Positions 54,091 to 62,720 of a stretch of 64,000 bases of DNA are shown here, piece after piece (position 1 is the first letter of the stretch; every line of letters starts with the position of its first letter). A program made the translations under genes and the position numbers. Below the pieces are notes generated by a model that ran no database searches, was not told the DNA's origin, and saw only the letters and a list, made by a program, of their open reading frames with translations. This DNA comes from Lysobacter sp. (GTDB taxonomy: Bacteria; Pseudomonadota; Gammaproteobacteria; Xanthomonadales; Xanthomonadaceae), in contig JAHCAU010000001.1 in assembly GCA_019634715.1 (NCBI GenBank), forward strand, positions 186,001 to 250,000, read 5' to 3'.

Positions 54091-55764
54091 TCAGCGCGGG
54101 GACTTCTTCGCCGGCGCCTTCGCCTTGCGTGCCGGAGCGGACACGGGCTTGACCGCGAGCGAGGCGAGCCGCTTGCGGTTCGTGGCCACGCTGTGTGCGG
54201 CAGGGTGCCTGCCGAGCAGGGAAACGTCGTTGCCCGCCTGGCTGAGCGCACGCTCCAGTTGCGTCGCGATCGCGGCTTCAGCCGCTTTCAGGCTTTCGCC
54301 GACCAGATCCAGCGCGATGCGGTCGTGGTCCTTCATGATCGCTTCGAGTTCGCGTTCGTTCCTCGGCAGCTTCTCCGCGAGCAGGTTGACCAGGCTCGCG
54401 AACACCGCGCGCCGCATGTCGGCCACCGGCAGCAGGCTTTCGATGCCATCCTTGCGCTGCGCGAGCTTGCGGCTGTCGAGCAGGGCCGCCAACCCCGAAC
54501 CATCGCCGAGCGTGCCGAGGATGTCGTCGACGACCGTCGCGACCGTGCCGGGTCCGAACTGGCCGTCGATCACGTCCTGCATCGTCCTGCCGATCTTCAC
54601 GAGCGGATCCCAGGGGCAGGGATGCGGGTGCGGCAACTGCAGTTCCAGCGCTTCCATGTCGAAGCGCGCGATCGCCGCGACCAGGAACGGCCAGCAATAG
54701 CGACGATTGCGCGGCGCCAGCCAGCGCACGGTGTTGCGGTAGTAGGCCTGGATCTTCAGGTATTCCGGCGTCGGCACGCCGCCGGGCTTCAGGCCCTGGC
54801 GCGGCAGGCCGGTCAGCGGATCGTTGCCGGCCCCCGTGCCGTTGAGGTTGATGTTCACGAAGTGGTGCCAGGTCGCATCGCAGACGATGCGGCCGACCTG
54901 GGCCGGATCGCCATCGTAGGCCGAGATCGCGCCGAAGCTGCGCGGATACACCGGCGGCTTGAGGCTGTCGGTCACGAAGCGCCCTGCGGACATCGACACC
55001 GCGACCACCACCGGCGCGATGCGGCTGCCACCGGCCAGCGGCGTCGGCCACTCCGCGAACGCCGAGAAATTGCCGGGGCCGGGTGTCGGCGCCAGGCATT
55101 CGCTTTCGTGCGGATGGTCCGGCAGGAAATCCACCGCGCCCGAGGCATGGCTCAGCACCGGATGCACCGCCCAGCTGGAGGGCGCGGAGTCCGGCCCGCC
55201 GTTGGAGAAGTACACCGGGTAGATGCGCTGCGCGATGGCGTCGGCCTGGTCCTGGAATTCCTTGATGTTGTTGGTGCCCGGGTCGATCACGGTGTCGAGC
55301 CGCTGCGGCGAGCTCATCGGAATGCTCGACCAGTTGCGCATCTGCCGCACGCGGGGGATGTGCGCTCCCATGCCGAAGCCGAGGCTGGAATGGTCGCCGG
55401 TGGCGAACACGCCGCCGCCGGCCTGCATGAAGGCTTCGATGCGGGTCTGTTCGGCAGCGAGCAGTGGCGTGCCGCTGATGCCGAACATCCAGATCTGGTC
55501 GTAATTGGCGATCGTCACTGCCGTCGCGGCGGTGTTGAAGTTGAAGCTGCCCGGGATGGTCGCGAAGGGATCGCCCGTGCGATGCGCCGTGCTGATGGTG
55601 TGGCCGCTGGCCTGGATCACGGAGATGAATTCGGTGAGTCCGAAATCATCGCCCGGATTGAAGCCCAGGCCGCCGTCGGCCACGATCAGCACGCGTTGCG
55701 GGCAGGGATACCTGAGGATGATCTCGGTGAACCGATTCCTGTTGAGGAAGATGTCGCCTGGCAT
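54091..55764 (-). CDS. Unknown protein with ThuA-like/GATase-like N-terminus and basic tail
   Basis: A 557-residue protein without a signal peptide. Residues 20-140 (RVLIVADGGLGFNPGDDFGLTEFISVIQASGHT, YDQIWMFGISGTPLLAAEQTRIEAFMQAGGGVFATGDHSSLG) have the flavodoxin/class I glutamine amidotransferase-like fold of ThuA proteins. Later come DGDPAQVGRIVCDATWHHFVN and WLAPRNRRYCWPFLV. The last 25 residues are Lys/Arg/Ala-rich. Despite lying between znuD and zur it has no visible metal role. The catalytic Cys of glutamine amidotransferases is absent. Confidence 0.65.
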   Translation of the reverse strand: MPGDIFLNRNRFTEIILRYPCPQRVLIVADGGLGFNPGDDFGLTEFISVIQASGHTISTAHRTGDPFATIPGSFNFNTAATAVTIANYDQIWMFGISGTPLLAAEQTRIEAFMQAGGGVFATGDHSSLGFGMGAHIPRVRQMRNWSSIPMSSPQRLDTVIDPGTNNIKEFQDQADAIAQRIYPVYFSNGGPDSAPSSWAVHPVLSHASGAVDFLPDHPHESECLAPTPGPGNFSAFAEWPTPLAGGSRIAPVVVAVSMSAGRFVTDSLKPPVYPRSFGAISAYDGDPAQVGRIVCDATWHHFVNINLNGTGAGNDPLTGLPRQGLKPGGVPTPEYLKIQAYYRNTVRWLAPRNRRYCWPFLVAAIARFDMEALELQLPHPHPCPWDPLVKIGRTMQDVIDGQFGPGTVATVVDDILGTLGDGSGLAALLDSRKLAQRKDGIESLLPVADMRRAVFASLVNLLAEKLPRNERELEAIMKDHDRIALDLVGESLKAAEAAIATQLERALSQAGNDVSLLGRHPAAHSVATNRKRLASLAVKPVSAPARKAKAPAKKSPR

Positions 55765-55963
55765 GTGCCGCTCCTTGTCGCTCTTCCGTCACGACATCCT
55801 TGCGCTGCAGGTGATGGGGTGTGTGCGCAACATCGTGTCGGCGTGCCTGCATGGCAACCAACGCGCGCATCCGAACGGATCGGACAGGCAGCGCGTCCGG
55901 GACGCGCGCGCCCGGACATGGCCGACGGAGTACATTTCGTGCGTTGTGCAGCGGCGATTCGGC

Positions 55964-56464
55964 TCAGCCGGCGTCGGCGCAGCGCGCGCAGAGGCCGTGG
56001 ACTTCCAGGGTCTGCGCCTGCGGCACGAAGCCCAGCGCGCGGGCGCGGGCATCGAGCGCAGCGACGATCTGCATGTCTTCGAGTTCCACCGCGCTGTGGC
56101 AGCGGTTGCAGATCAGGAACGGCACCGAATGCTGCGCGGTGCTCGGGTGATGGCAAGCGACGAAGGCGTTGACCGATTCGAGCTTGTGGATGAAACCGTT
56201 GGCGAGCAGGAAATCCAATGCGCGGTAGACCGTCGGTGGCGCGGCGGCGCCGGCGCCGTCTTCGTCCGCCTCGCGGTCCGCACGCAGGTGGTCCAACAGG
56301 TCGTAGGCCTTGACCGGCTTGCCGTGGCCGGCGATCAGGCCGAGCACCCGCGCGCGGATCGGCGTCAGGCGCAGGCCGCGCTCGCGACAGGCGTGCTCGA
56401 CCGCGGCGATGAAGCTCGCCGCGTCGTGGACGTGATGGCTCGGGTCGGTGCAGGTGTGCGGCAT
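55964..56464 (-). CDS. zur: Fur-family regulator, probably Zur
   Basis: A 166-residue regulator with the Fur-type winged helix (RLTPIRARVLGLIAGHGKPVKAYDLLDHLR, PPTVYRALDFLLANGFIHKLES). The structural zinc site uses two Cys pairs, ICNRCH and GLCARCA. The start HTCTDPSHHVHD carries extra His/Cys. The wording VNAFVACHH and the nearby znuD and Zur box favour Zur over Fur. It lies 55 bp upstream of gltX's end and runs in the same direction. Confidence 0.88.
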   Translation of the reverse strand: MPHTCTDPSHHVHDAASFIAAVEHACRERGLRLTPIRARVLGLIAGHGKPVKAYDLLDHLRADREADEDGAGAAAPPTVYRALDFLLANGFIHKLESVNAFVACHHPSTAQHSVPFLICNRCHSAVELEDMQIVAALDARARALGFVPQAQTLEVHGLCARCADAG

Positions 56465-56519
56465 GGTTCGATGATGGCGCCGTGGGTGGCCGGACTCAAG
56501 GCCAGCCCCACGGCAGGCC

Positions 56520-57923
56520 TCAGGCCTGCGCGATCTTCGCCAGCGCCGCGTCGATGCGGGCCACCGCCTCGCCCTGTCCGGCCAGGTAGACGGTGTGCGA
56601 GATATCCGGGCTGACCTGGGTGCCGGTGATCGCCACGCGCAGCGGCTGCGCGACCTTGCCCATGCCGATGCCCAGCGCCTCGGCGGTGGCGTGCAGCGCG
56701 GCGGACACGGTTTCGGCGCTCCAGTCCGACAGCGCGGCCAGGCGGTCGCGGGCGTCGGCCAGCGGCGCGGCGGCCTCGGGCTTGAGGTGCTTGGCCACGG
56801 CGGCCTCGTCGTAGGTCGTCAGCGGGCCGAACCACACCGCCGACTTCTCGGCCATTTCCTTCAGGGTCTGCGCACGCTCGCGCAGGGCGATGACGAGGTC
56901 GACCGGCTTCGGGCCGTTCGCGAGGTCGTAACCGGCCTTCTCCAGGTGCCAGACCAGGTGCTTCGCCACGTCCTCCAGTGCGTCGCTCTTGAGGTATTGC
57001 TGGTTGAGCCAGCCGAGCTTGGCCATGTCCAGGCGTGATGCTGCCGGGTTCACGTCGTGCAGCTCGAACAGCTTGACCATCTCGTCGATCGAGAAGATTT
57101 CCTGGTCGCCGTGCGACCAGCCGAGGCGGACGAGATAGTTGAGCAGCGCATGCGGCAGGTAGCCGGCATCGCGATAGCCCATCACGTCGGCGGCGCCGGT
57201 GCGCTTGGACAGCTTCGCGCCTTCGGAATCGAGGATCATCGGCAGGTGCGCGAAGTTCGGCACCGGGGCACCGAGCGCCCGGTAGATGTTGATCTGGCGC
57301 GGCGTGTTGTTGACGTGGTCGTCGCCGCGCACGACATCGGTGATGCCCATGTCGAGGTCGTCGACGACGACGGCGAAGTTGTAGGTCGGATAGCCGTCGG
57401 CGCGGAAGATCACGAGGTCGTCGAGCTCGGCATTGTCGAACTCGATGCGGCCCTTGACCTTGTCGTCCCACGCGACCTTGCCGTCGAGCGGATTCCTGAA
57501 GCGGATCACCCGGTTCGGATCGTCGCGGAACCCGGCATTGGCATCGCGATACGCGCCGTTGTAGCGGGGCTTCTCCTTGGCGGCGAGCGCAGCTTCGCGC
57601 ACGGCCTGCAGCTCTTCCTTGGTCTCGTAGGCGTAGTACGCGGTGCCGGCGGCGACCATCTGCTCGGCGACTTCGCGATAGCGGTCGAGGCGCTGGGTCT
57701 GGTAGATCGGGCCTTCGTCGTAGTTCAGGCCCAGCCAGTCCATCGCGTCGAGGATGGCGTCGATCGCGCCCTGCGTGCTGCGTTCGCGGTCCGTGTCCTC
57801 GATCCGCAGCACGAACTGCCCCCCGGCGTGGCGCGAGGCCAGCCAGCAGTACAGCGCGGTGCGGGCGCCGCCGATGTGCAGGTAGCCGGTGGGGCTGGGG
57901 GCGAAGCGGGTACGGATGGTCAT
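56520..57923 (-). CDS. gltX: Glutamate--tRNA ligase
   Basis: A 467-residue class I aminoacyl-tRNA synthetase that charges tRNA-Glu. The HIGH motif is in [19 protein letters not shown] (residues 9-27), the KMSKS loop is [11 protein letters not shown], and DTDRERS and [18 protein letters not shown] are family-typical. Length is normal. A TAAAAT -10-like box at 57954-57959 lies 30 bp before the start. It is downstream of no other gene and divergent from lpxH. Confidence 0.97.
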   Translation of the reverse strand: MTIRTRFAPSPTGYLHIGGARTALYCWLASRHAGGQFVLRIEDTDRERSTQGAIDAILDAMDWLGLNYDEGPIYQTQRLDRYREVAEQMVAAGTAYYAYETKEELQAVREAALAAKEKPRYNGAYRDANAGFRDDPNRVIRFRNPLDGKVAWDDKVKGRIEFDNAELDDLVIFRADGYPTYNFAVVVDDLDMGITDVVRGDDHVNNTPRQINIYRALGAPVPNFAHLPMILDSEGAKLSKRTGAADVMGYRDAGYLPHALLNYLVRLGWSHGDQEIFSIDEMVKLFELHDVNPAASRLDMAKLGWLNQQYLKSDALEDVAKHLVWHLEKAGYDLANGPKPVDLVIALRERAQTLKEMAEKSAVWFGPLTTYDEAAVAKHLKPEAAAPLADARDRLAALSDWSAETVSAALHATAEALGIGMGKVAQPLRVAITGTQVSPDISHTVYLAGQGEAVARIDAALAKIAQA

Positions 57924-57953
57924 GCGCGGGGCCGGATCACGGGAAAGGGGGCG

Positions 57954-57959
57954 ATTTTA
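57954..57959 (-). promoter_or_regulatory. -10 element of gltX
   Basis: TAAAAT on the minus strand, about 31 bp before the gltX start codon, in a GC-rich setting where such a hexamer is rare. Confidence 0.55.
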
Positions 57960-58002
57960 CCCGGTCGACGGGGTGCCTCGGGCCGCGGCCGCCGCCCTCC
58001 CC

Positions 58003-58008
58003 TACAAT
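58003..58008 (+). promoter_or_regulatory. -10-like TACAAT of lpxH, possibly leaderless
   Basis: TACAAT ends eight bases before the ATG at 58017, so the message would begin at or near the start codon. No ribosome-binding site is visible. Confidence 0.45.
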
Positions 58009-58016
58009 TCCGCCCC

Positions 58017-58760
58017 ATGACCACCCTCTTCATCTCCGACCTCCACCTCGATCCCGAGCGCCCGGAGGTCACCCGCCTGTTCGGCGATTTCATCGACGGC
58101 GAGGCGCGGGGCGCCGATGCCCTGTACATCCTCGGCGACCTGTTCGAGGCCTGGGTCGGCGACGACGACCCCGCCGAGATCGGCGCCTTCGTCGCCGGCA
58201 AGCTGCGCAGCCTGTCCGACGCGGGCGTGCCGGTGTTCTTCCAGCACGGCAATCGCGATTTCCTCATCGGCCGCGACTTCGCGCGGCGCGCCGGCGCGAC
58301 CCTGCTGCCGGAAGCGGCGGTGACGATGCTGTACGACCGGCCGACCCTGCTGATGCACGGCGACACCCTGTGCACCGACGATGTCGGCTACCAGGCCTTC
58401 CGCGCCCAGACCCGCGACCCGGCCTGGCGCGCCGGTTTCCTCGCCCAGCCCCTGGCCGCGCGCCTGGCCTTCGCCGCGCAGGCCCGTGCGGCCAGCCAGC
58501 AGCGCCAGCAGGCGCTGAAACAGGACGACCGCGCGCAGTTCGAGACCGTCACCGACGTGTCGCCGGCCACGGTGCAGGCCACCCTCGCCCGCTACGGTAT
58601 CGACACCCTGATCCACGGCCATACCCATCGCCCTGCGATCCACCACCTCGACATCGACGGCCGCCCCGCGCGCCGCGTGGTGCTCGGCGACTGGTACACC
58701 CAAGGCTCGGTGCTGCGGGTGGATGCGGACGGGATGCTGCTGGACGCGCTGCCGTTGTAG
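58017..58760 (+). CDS. lpxH: UDP-2,3-diacylglucosamine diphosphatase
   Basis: A 247-residue metallophosphoesterase that hydrolyses UDP-2,3-diacylglucosamine to lipid X, a step of lipid A synthesis at the inner membrane. Metal motifs are [28 protein letters not shown] and HGHTHRP. The length is normal. It is divergent from gltX. Confidence 0.96.
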   Translation: MTTLFISDLHLDPERPEVTRLFGDFIDGEARGADALYILGDLFEAWVGDDDPAEIGAFVAGKLRSLSDAGVPVFFQHGNRDFLIGRDFARRAGATLLPEAAVTMLYDRPTLLMHGDTLCTDDVGYQAFRAQTRDPAWRAGFLAQPLAARLAFAAQARAASQQRQQALKQDDRAQFETVTDVSPATVQATLARYGIDTLIHGHTHRPAIHHLDIDGRPARRVVLGDWYTQGSVLRVDADGMLLDALPL

Positions 58761-58769
58761 CGGCTGTCT

Positions 58770-58932
58770 TGTAGAGCGGAGCGAAGCTCCGCTCATGCTT
58801 GGTGATTTGCAGGAGCGCCTTCAGGCCCGAGCTCTTGAATGGTCAGCGAGGGTCATGAAAAGCTCGGGCCTGAAGGCCCTCCTACAGGTATCGATCCGGA
58901 GTGCAATGAGCGGAGCTTCGCTCCGCTCTACA
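58770..58932. repeat. REP-like nested repeat: family B outside family A
   Basis: Outer arms of family B, TGTAGAGCGGAGCGAAGCTC (58770-58789, continuing to 58796) and its mirror at 58906-58932, enclose two inverted family-A units (58809-58838 and 58857-58885). The unit sits between the convergent genes lpxH and phoD. Confidence 0.9.
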
Positions 58933-58942
58933 ACACCTGAGA

Positions 58943-60052
58943 TCAACGCGGCGCCAGGTCCGCCAGCGCCAGCGTCTGCCGCATCAGTTCGCCGCCACGT
59001 TCGTCGCGCAGCACCAGGGCCAGGTTGCGCTGCGCCCAGTCGATCTCGACCATGCCGAAATTCGCCTGGCGGAAATAGCGGCCGCCGATGCGCAGCGCGT
59101 TCGGCACCGGCACGTGCCAGACCTGGGTCAGGCCGCTGCTGGTGATGTCGTACAGCGGATACGGCACGTTCTCGGCCTGTCGCGTGATCTCGCCGTAATG
59201 CGTGTCGCCGCTGAGCATGACCACGCCGCGCGCATCCGTCTCGCGGATCAGGCGGAAGAGGCGCTGCTGGTCGTTCGGGTAGTTCACCCAGGCTTCCCAG
59301 CCCGGGAAATCGGCGAGCACCTGCAGACTGGAGCCGATCAGGCGCACGTCGGCCGGCTGGCGCAGTTGCTCCTCCAGCCAGCGCCATTGGCGTTCGCCGA
59401 GCATGGTCGCGGCCGGATCGGGATTGCGCGCGTACGGACCGGGCACCTCGCGCCCGGCCTTGCCCGCGCGTTCCGCCCATTTGCGATAGGCGGCTTCATC
59501 GGCGAGGAAAGGCGAGGTCGCGATCGGCGTGCGGTTGTAGCGCAGGTCGAGCAGGATCAGCTGCACGCGCCGGCCCTCCGGGCCGAAGCTGTAACTGGTG
59601 TAGACGCCGTCGCGTTCGCGGCGCGGCGAATCGGCCGGCTCGCCCCAGAAGTCGAGGAAGATGCGCCGGCTCTGCTCCTTCATCGGGTACTCGCTGCCGG
59701 CATCGTCCTCGCCGTAGTCGTGGTCGTCCCAGGTCGCGACCACCGGCACCTGCGCGCGCAGCGCACGGAAGCCATCGATCGCGGCGAGCTTCGCGTACTT
59801 GCCGCGCAGCACGTCCATGTCGCGGGTGTCGCCGTAGATGTTGTCGCCGAGAAACACGAACAATTCGGGCTTCGCGGCGAGCACCGCGTTCCAGATCGGC
59901 TGCGGCTGGGTTTCCTTCGAGCACGAGCCGAAGGCGATGCGGGTGAGTTCGGCATCCGCCGAGGGCAAGGGCGTGGCGGCGGTGGCCGGCGCGATCATCG
60001 CGAACAGCGCGCACGCGAGGAGCATGCGCAGGACGGGCAGGAATGCAGGCAT
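58943..60052 (-). CDS. phoD: Exported PhoD-type alkaline phosphatase/phosphodiesterase
   Basis: A 369-residue metallophosphoesterase with a signal peptide (about 1-25, MIAPATAATP). Metal-binding motifs are IAFGSCS, FLGDNIYGD, TWDDHDYGEDD and SGDTHYGE. The family includes alkaline phosphatases and phosphodiesterases that free phosphate from organic esters outside the cytoplasm. The start at 60052 gives the signal peptide. The gene follows the TonB-receptor gene, 68 bp downstream of its stop with a GC-rich hairpin (60070-60092) between them, so the two may form one operon. Confidence 0.92.
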   Translation of the reverse strand: MPAFLPVLRMLLACALFAMIAPATAATPLPSADAELTRIAFGSCSKETQPQPIWNAVLAAKPELFVFLGDNIYGDTRDMDVLRGKYAKLAAIDGFRALRAQVPVVATWDDHDYGEDDAGSEYPMKEQSRRIFLDFWGEPADSPRRERDGVYTSYSFGPEGRRVQLILLDLRYNRTPIATSPFLADEAAYRKWAERAGKAGREVPGPYARNPDPAATMLGERQWRWLEEQLRQPADVRLIGSSLQVLADFPGWEAWVNYPNDQQRLFRLIRETDARGVVMLSGDTHYGEITRQAENVPYPLYDITSSGLTQVWHVPVPNALRIGGRYFRQANFGMVEIDWAQRNLALVLRDERGGELMRQTLALADLAPR

Positions 60053-60120
60053 GGAGGACTCCACGCGACGCGGCCCGGGATCACCGGGCCGCGCGCGACT
60101 GGCAGAGAACAGACAGAGGA

Positions 60121-62343
60121 TCAGAAGCGGAGGTCGGCGGTCAGGAAGACCTGGCGCGGCGCGCCGGCGTTGAGCGTGTAGTTCAGGCCGTTCGGATCGG
60201 AGACGACGAAACCATTCGTACCGACGCTGGAGAAATATCCCTTGTCGAACAGGTTGGTCACGTCGAGCTTGAGCTTGAACGACCTGGCCCAGCTGAGCGA
60301 TGTCCACTCGTAGGACGCACCGGCGTCGGCGACCCAGAAGCCGGGCACGGACGAATCGTTGAGATAGCTGATGTAGCGGCGGTCGGTGTACTTGGCGCCG
60401 AGCTGCAGGCTCAGGCCGTTGCGGTTCCAGCTGATTTCGCTGGCGAACAGCTTCTTCGGCGCATCGACGACCTGCTTGCCCGAGGTGCGGATGACGTTGA
60501 CGCCGTCGATGTAGTCGGACGCGTATTCCGAATCGTTCCACGACAGCGAGTTGTACCAGACCAGGCCATCCATCGGCTTGAGCTGGAACACCGCTTCGGC
60601 GCCGCGCGTTTCGACGTCGCCGACATTGGCGAACGCAGCGGCGCAGCCGACGATGCCGGCGCACTGGGCGATGGCGAGCAGGCGGTTCTCGAAGTCGACG
60701 CGATACAGGGCCAGCGAGGCGTCGAACCAGTCGCGGCTGCTGCGCAGGCCGATCTCGAAGGTGCGCGAGGTTTCGGGTTCGAGGCTGTCCTTCACCGCAT
60801 CGAACGCAAGCTGCGTGGTCGAGTGCGGGCCGTTCACGCCGCTGCGGAACGCGGACATGGTTTCGGCGTAGGAACCGAAGATCTCTTCGTGGTCGTTGAA
60901 GCGCCAGCGCGCGCCGAGCTGAGGCTGGAAGTTGTCCTGCGCGACCAGCCTGCCGCCGGCGCGGGTACCGATGAGGTTGCGTCCGTCGATCTCGACGCGC
61001 GTGCCCTTGAAGCCGGCATCAATCGCCAGGCGTCCGTCGGCGAACTCCATGTGGTCGAGGACATAGAACTGGCGGGTGTCGGTGTCGAAGCGCTGGCGGA
61101 ACACGCGCTGGTCGGGATTGCGGTAGAAGAAGATGTCGTCCGGCGGCGTGTCGCGGCGCAGGTCGTAGAAGTTGCGCTGCACGCCATGCGCGTTCTTCTC
61201 GAGCCACAGGCCGGCACGCAGCTGGTGGTTGCCGATGCGCCAGTCGAAGCCGGGCATGATGCCGGTGCGTTCGATGTCGTACTCGGTCGTGCGCAGGCGG
61301 ATCGGCACGTCCGGCGAAGCCGAATACGGCGTGGCCCAGTGGCCCTGGCCCTCGTTGCGGTGATAGTAGGCCGTGGCGGTCAGCGCCAGGTCGTCGCTGG
61401 CCTGCCATTCCACGGCGAGCGACAGCAGGTCGTCGTCGCGCACGCCGCGGGCGATGTAGTACGCATCGTCGAGGCTGGTCACGCCGCCGGTGAAGATGCC
61501 GTTCGCGGCATCGATCGCGCGCTGCCAGTCGCCGGCGTAGTTGTCCCAGTCGAGGCCGAGGCGGCGCGCGGATTCGAGCGAGAGGTCGGCATAGTCGGTT
61601 TCGCGGCGGCGCGAGGTCGCGGCGTAACCGGTGATTCGCAGGGTATCGGTCGCGTACACGGCCTTGCCGTTGAACTGCGCGTTGCGCTGCGGACCCTCGC
61701 CCTTCCACTTGTCGCCGTCGTGCCAGGCGCCGCTGACGTAGGCCGAGAAGTCGCCCTGCTGGCCGCTGTCCATGCGCACGAAGGTGCGCGTGGTCGATTC
61801 GGTGCCGACGGTCTGCGCCACGCGCACGCCGAAATCGGCGGCGGGATTCGAGGTGAAGAAGCGCAGCGTGCCGCCGAGGTTGCCGGTGGACGCGGTATCG
61901 ATCGCGCCGCTGCCCTGCGACAGTTCGGTGCCGTTGAGGTTCTCGCTGATCACCGCGCGGCTGACGTGCAGGCCGTTGTGGTTGCCGTAGCTCATGTCGC
62001 CCAGCGGGATGCCGTCGAGCGTGAAGCCGAGTTGCTGCTGCGAAAAGCCGCGGATGCTCAGCTTCGCCGACCACTCGTAGTTGCCCCAGGGATCGGAACT
62101 CTGGAAGTTGACGCCCGGCAGCTTCGCGACGGCCTTGAGCGGGCTGGCGCCGGCGGCTTCGCGCGCGAGATCGTCCTTGCCCAGCGACTGCACCTGGCGG
62201 GTCTGGCCGGTGCCGACGACGGAAATGGTGTCGAGCGTGGAGGCGTCGTTGTCGTTGCTCCCGTCGGGCGCGGTCTGTGCGGAGGCTGCGCCGGCATGCA
62301 GGCACAGCAGGATGGAGGCGGCGAGGATCGTCGTCTTCGTCAT
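60121..62343 (-). CDS. TonB-dependent receptor
   Basis: A 740-residue outer-membrane receptor. Signal peptide ends near GAASAQ; the plug begins LDTISVVGTGQTRQVQSLGKDDL and includes LPGVNFQSSDPWGNYEWSAKLSIRGFSQQQLGFTLDGIPLGD. The barrel ends in FLTADLRF with final Phe. It belongs to the large family used by this bacterial group for nutrient uptake. Its partner phoD suggests a phosphorus-containing or phosphate-ester ligand. The start at 62343 gives the signal peptide. Confidence 0.93.
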   Translation of the reverse strand: MTKTTILAASILLCLHAGAASAQTAPDGSNDNDASTLDTISVVGTGQTRQVQSLGKDDLAREAAGASPLKAVAKLPGVNFQSSDPWGNYEWSAKLSIRGFSQQQLGFTLDGIPLGDMSYGNHNGLHVSRAVISENLNGTELSQGSGAIDTASTGNLGGTLRFFTSNPAADFGVRVAQTVGTESTTRTFVRMDSGQQGDFSAYVSGAWHDGDKWKGEGPQRNAQFNGKAVYATDTLRITGYAATSRRRETDYADLSLESARRLGLDWDNYAGDWQRAIDAANGIFTGGVTSLDDAYYIARGVRDDDLLSLAVEWQASDDLALTATAYYHRNEGQGHWATPYSASPDVPIRLRTTEYDIERTGIMPGFDWRIGNHQLRAGLWLEKNAHGVQRNFYDLRRDTPPDDIFFYRNPDQRVFRQRFDTDTRQFYVLDHMEFADGRLAIDAGFKGTRVEIDGRNLIGTRAGGRLVAQDNFQPQLGARWRFNDHEEIFGSYAETMSAFRSGVNGPHSTTQLAFDAVKDSLEPETSRTFEIGLRSSRDWFDASLALYRVDFENRLLAIAQCAGIVGCAAAFANVGDVETRGAEAVFQLKPMDGLVWYNSLSWNDSEYASDYIDGVNVIRTSGKQVVDAPKKLFASEISWNRNGLSLQLGAKYTDRRYISYLNDSSVPGFWVADAGASYEWTSLSWARSFKLKLDVTNLFDKGYFSSVGTNGFVVSDPNGLNYTLNAGAPRQVFLTADLRF

Positions 62344-62525
62344 CGAAAGGGTAATCCGTGGGAGTTGGGTCGCCGTACGGAGGACGCGCCCCGCGGCGAC
62401 CATCGGGGCAGGCCGACATACTGGGGCGGATGTATGTACGCGGCATTGCAGCGACGTTGCGTTTCGTCGCGCAAGGCTGTGTTGCCGTGCTTCGGCGAAA
62501 CATTGTTTCGGTCACGTGCCCGGCG

Positions 62526-62596
62526 TTGTAGGAGGGCCTTCAGGCCCGAGCTCTTGATTTTCTGCAAAAAAAGCTCGGGCCTGAAGGCCCTCCTAC
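62526..62596. repeat. REP-like repeat family A, one inverted pair
   Basis: TGTAGGAGGGCCTTCAGGCC (62526-62545, continuing to 62555) is mirrored at 62569-62596. It is the third locus of family A in the window. Confidence 0.9.
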
Positions 62597-62624
62597 GAAA
62601 ACGCAGCGCTCGTGGCATGCGCTT

Positions 62625-62714
62625 TTGTAGAGCGGAGCGAAGCTCCGCTGGACTGCATCTGCAACCGACACTGTCTCCGGAGAAGAAGCAGCGGAGCTTC
62701 GCTCCGCTCTACAA
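62625..62714. repeat. REP-like repeat family B, one inverted pair
   Basis: TGTAGAGCGGAGCGAAGCTC (from 62625) is mirrored by GCGGAGCTTCGCTCCGCTCT (to 62712). About 40 bp separate the arms. Here family B lies beside family A, whereas at 58770 it encloses it. Confidence 0.88.
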
Positions 62715-62720
62715 GAAACG

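Noticed and set aside
60070..60092. A terminator between the TonB receptor and phoD
   Set aside because: The GC stem is perfect but no T run follows on the minus strand, so I kept it as an intergenic hairpin only.
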